Below are positions 63,038-64,000 of a DNA stretch of 64,000 nt, piece after piece. The translations under genes and the position numbers were made by a program. The notes below the pieces were generated by a model. It made no database searches, had not been told where the DNA came from, and saw nothing but the letters and a program-made list of their open reading frames with translations. The stretch is from Paracoccus xiamenensis (GTDB lineage: Bacteria > Pseudomonadota > Alphaproteobacteria > Rhodobacterales > Rhodobacteraceae), in assembly GCF_011308835.1 (NCBI RefSeq), contig NZ_JAAOHY010000006.1:1-64000 (forward strand), read 5' to 3'. Each line of letters opens with the position of its first letter. Position 1 is the first letter of the stretch.

Positions 63038-63310
63038 TCACGCGGGCGGGTGGCTGTAGCCCGTCACCCGGGCAGAGCCGTCCACCGTGCACAGATGCCG
63101 GCGTCCGCCGTCCCATGTTTCCACCGTGGCAAGCCCGCCCGCTTCGGACAGCCAGCGGGGCCGGACCTCAGCGGTCGGGCGGTTCACATGCGCGGCAATG
63201 GCATTGGCGCAGGCGGTCTCTTGCCGCTGGCGCAGGTCATCGGGCGGGGGTGTGGCCTCCATACAGGCGGCAAGGGCGCAGGGCAGGATCAGGCAGAGAA
63301 TCGCACGCAT
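63038..63310 (-). CDS. Small putative lipoprotein
   Basis: The 90-residue protein starts MRAILCLILPCALAACME, a signal sequence with lipobox LAAC and Cys16. The mature part has the sequence RQETACANAIAAHVNRP and ends WDGGRRHLCTVDGSARVTGYSHPP, a pattern seen in small Rhodobacteraceae outer-membrane lipoproteins that I cannot name. It lies upstream of and in the same direction as the acetyltransferase gene, 70 bases apart. Confidence 0.7.
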   Translation of the reverse strand: MRAILCLILPCALAACMEATPPPDDLRQRQETACANAIAAHVNRPTAEVRPRWLSEAGGLATVETWDGGRRHLCTVDGSARVTGYSHPPA

Positions 63311-63395
63311 GGCAAAGCTCCGGTTCCGGGGGCATGCGCCATCATCGGTCCGCCGCGCCTGCGGATCAAGGCGCGTATATAAGCGGGCAGACGGC

Positions 63396-64000
63396 CTAGC
63401 TGACGCCCAGCCCCGCCTTCATCATCAGCCGCCGGACCGGGGCGATGCCGTAGATTGCGCCCAGCCCCGCTGCCCGCAGGTCGCGCAGCGGCCGGGGCGT
63501 TATCATGCTGGCGCGGTTCAGCAGGTCGATGCCGGCGATACGCAACCGCGCCTCGCGCCAACGGCGGCGCTGGAATTCGTCCAAGCTTTCGCGGCTGCCG
63601 GGATCGGTTCGCGACAGGTCCAGAAGCAGCGTCAGATCGGCCAGGCTCATGTTTAGGCCCTGCGCGCCGATGGGCGGCACGACATGGGCGGCCTCGGCGA
63701 TCAGGGCGGCGCGCGGACCGGTGAAGCGGTCGGCAAGCTGGCTGATGATCGGCCAGGCGGTCAGCCGGGTCGCAAGGCTCAGATGCCCGAGGATCCCGGT
63801 CGAGCGGGCGTTCAGCTCTGCCTCGAACGCATCCGGGGGCAGCGACATCAGGCGCGCGACCTCGGGGCCGCGTTCCATCCACACAACGGCCGAGGAGGGC
63901 TTGCCGTCCCGGTCAGGCAGCGGCACCAGCGTGAACGGCCCGCCGGATCGGTGGATCTCGGTCGAGACATTCTGATGCGGGATTTCGTGGGTGACGGCAA
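63396..64000 (-). CDS. UbiH/COQ6-family FAD-dependent hydroxylase, 3' part
   Basis: The reading frame is open from the window edge (64000) to the stop at 63396, so the N-terminus with the dinucleotide motif lies outside. The visible 200 residues include VTHEIPHQNVSTEIHRSGGPFTL (in pieces), SSAVVWMER and the second FAD motif LIAEAAHVVPPIGAQGLNMSLAD (in pieces). The Asp of the usual GDAAH motif is Glu here (AEAAH), as seen in some relatives. It should hydroxylate a ubiquinone precursor. The gene is partial. Confidence 0.88.
   Translation of the reverse strand, partial: AVTHEIPHQNVSTEIHRSGGPFTLVPLPDRDGKPSSAVVWMERGPEVARLMSLPPDAFEAELNARSTGILGHLSLATRLTAWPIISQLADRFTGPRAALIAEAAHVVPPIGAQGLNMSLADLTLLLDLSRTDPGSRESLDEFQRRRWREARLRIAGIDLLNRASMITPRPLRDLRAAGLGAIYGIAPVRRLMMKAGLGVS

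Overview
The window looks like chromosomal DNA of a GC-rich alphaproteobacterium of the family Rhodobacteraceae, most probably Paracoccus or a close relative. The strongest pointers are a gene for the F1Fo-ATPase zeta inhibitor (62076-62390), a 340-residue IlvC, a divergent argP/argO pair, a choline ABC transporter with BetI, and the general codon bias (third positions mostly G or C). This is inference from gene content; no 16S gene, tRNA or CRISPR array is visible.

Layout. (1) 1-5548: a lower-GC iron-siderophore uptake module (TonB-dependent receptor remnant, periplasmic binding protein, FecCD permease, ATPase, siderophore-interacting reductase). Its receptor is cut by the end of an IS256-like element, and its right border abuts a fragment of a short-chain dehydrogenase, so both sides carry rearrangement scars. 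(2) 5823-13252: a divergent locus with a polar/basic amino acid-type ABC transporter and one glutamine-synthetase-like ligase on the minus strand, and a class I glutamine amidotransferase, a PaiB-like protein and a second ligase on the plus strand. Together they suggest uptake and gamma-glutamylation of polyamines or other amines. (3) 13325-26439: a surface polysaccharide locus with a KpsM/KpsT/KpsE ABC exporter, a TviB-type nucleotide-sugar dehydrogenase, several glycosyltransferases, a GSCFA protein and two related alpha/beta-hydrolase-like proteins. A glycosyltransferase plus hydrolase pair occurs at both ends, which suggests duplication.

(4) 26752-36486: housekeeping and accessory genes (TerB-like, PPK2, soluble PAS chemoreceptor, YmdB phosphoesterase, SLC13-type transporter, YebC, ArgP/ArgO, EamA exporter). 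(5) 36816-40280: choline ABC transporter (choV, choW, choX) and divergent betI with a clear palindromic operator. (6) 40363-45424: BMP-type nucleoside ABC transporter operon with a lower-GC DUF1643 gene spliced between the two permease genes by 4-base overlaps. (7) 45518-55962: dnaE, a YghU-type glutathione transferase, a secreted hydrolase-like protein without its nucleophile serine, ilvC divergent from two overlapping Lrp genes, a radical SAM protein and an HNH endonuclease. (8) 56177-64000: a hypothetical, an esterase, a zinc-ribbon protein, a MarR regulator convergent with a complete TonB-dependent receptor, purS and purC (no adjacent purQ), the ATPase zeta subunit, a GNAT acetyltransferase, a lipoprotein and the 3' part of a UbiH-like hydroxylase that runs off the window.

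Most genes are packed in overlapping operons with ATGA or TGATG junctions. Several good intrinsic terminators separate the blocks. Three intergenic stretches longer than 300 bases (18014-18314, 26440-26751, 36487-36815) hold no gene I can support; the first contains a promoter candidate bracketed by an inverted repeat.
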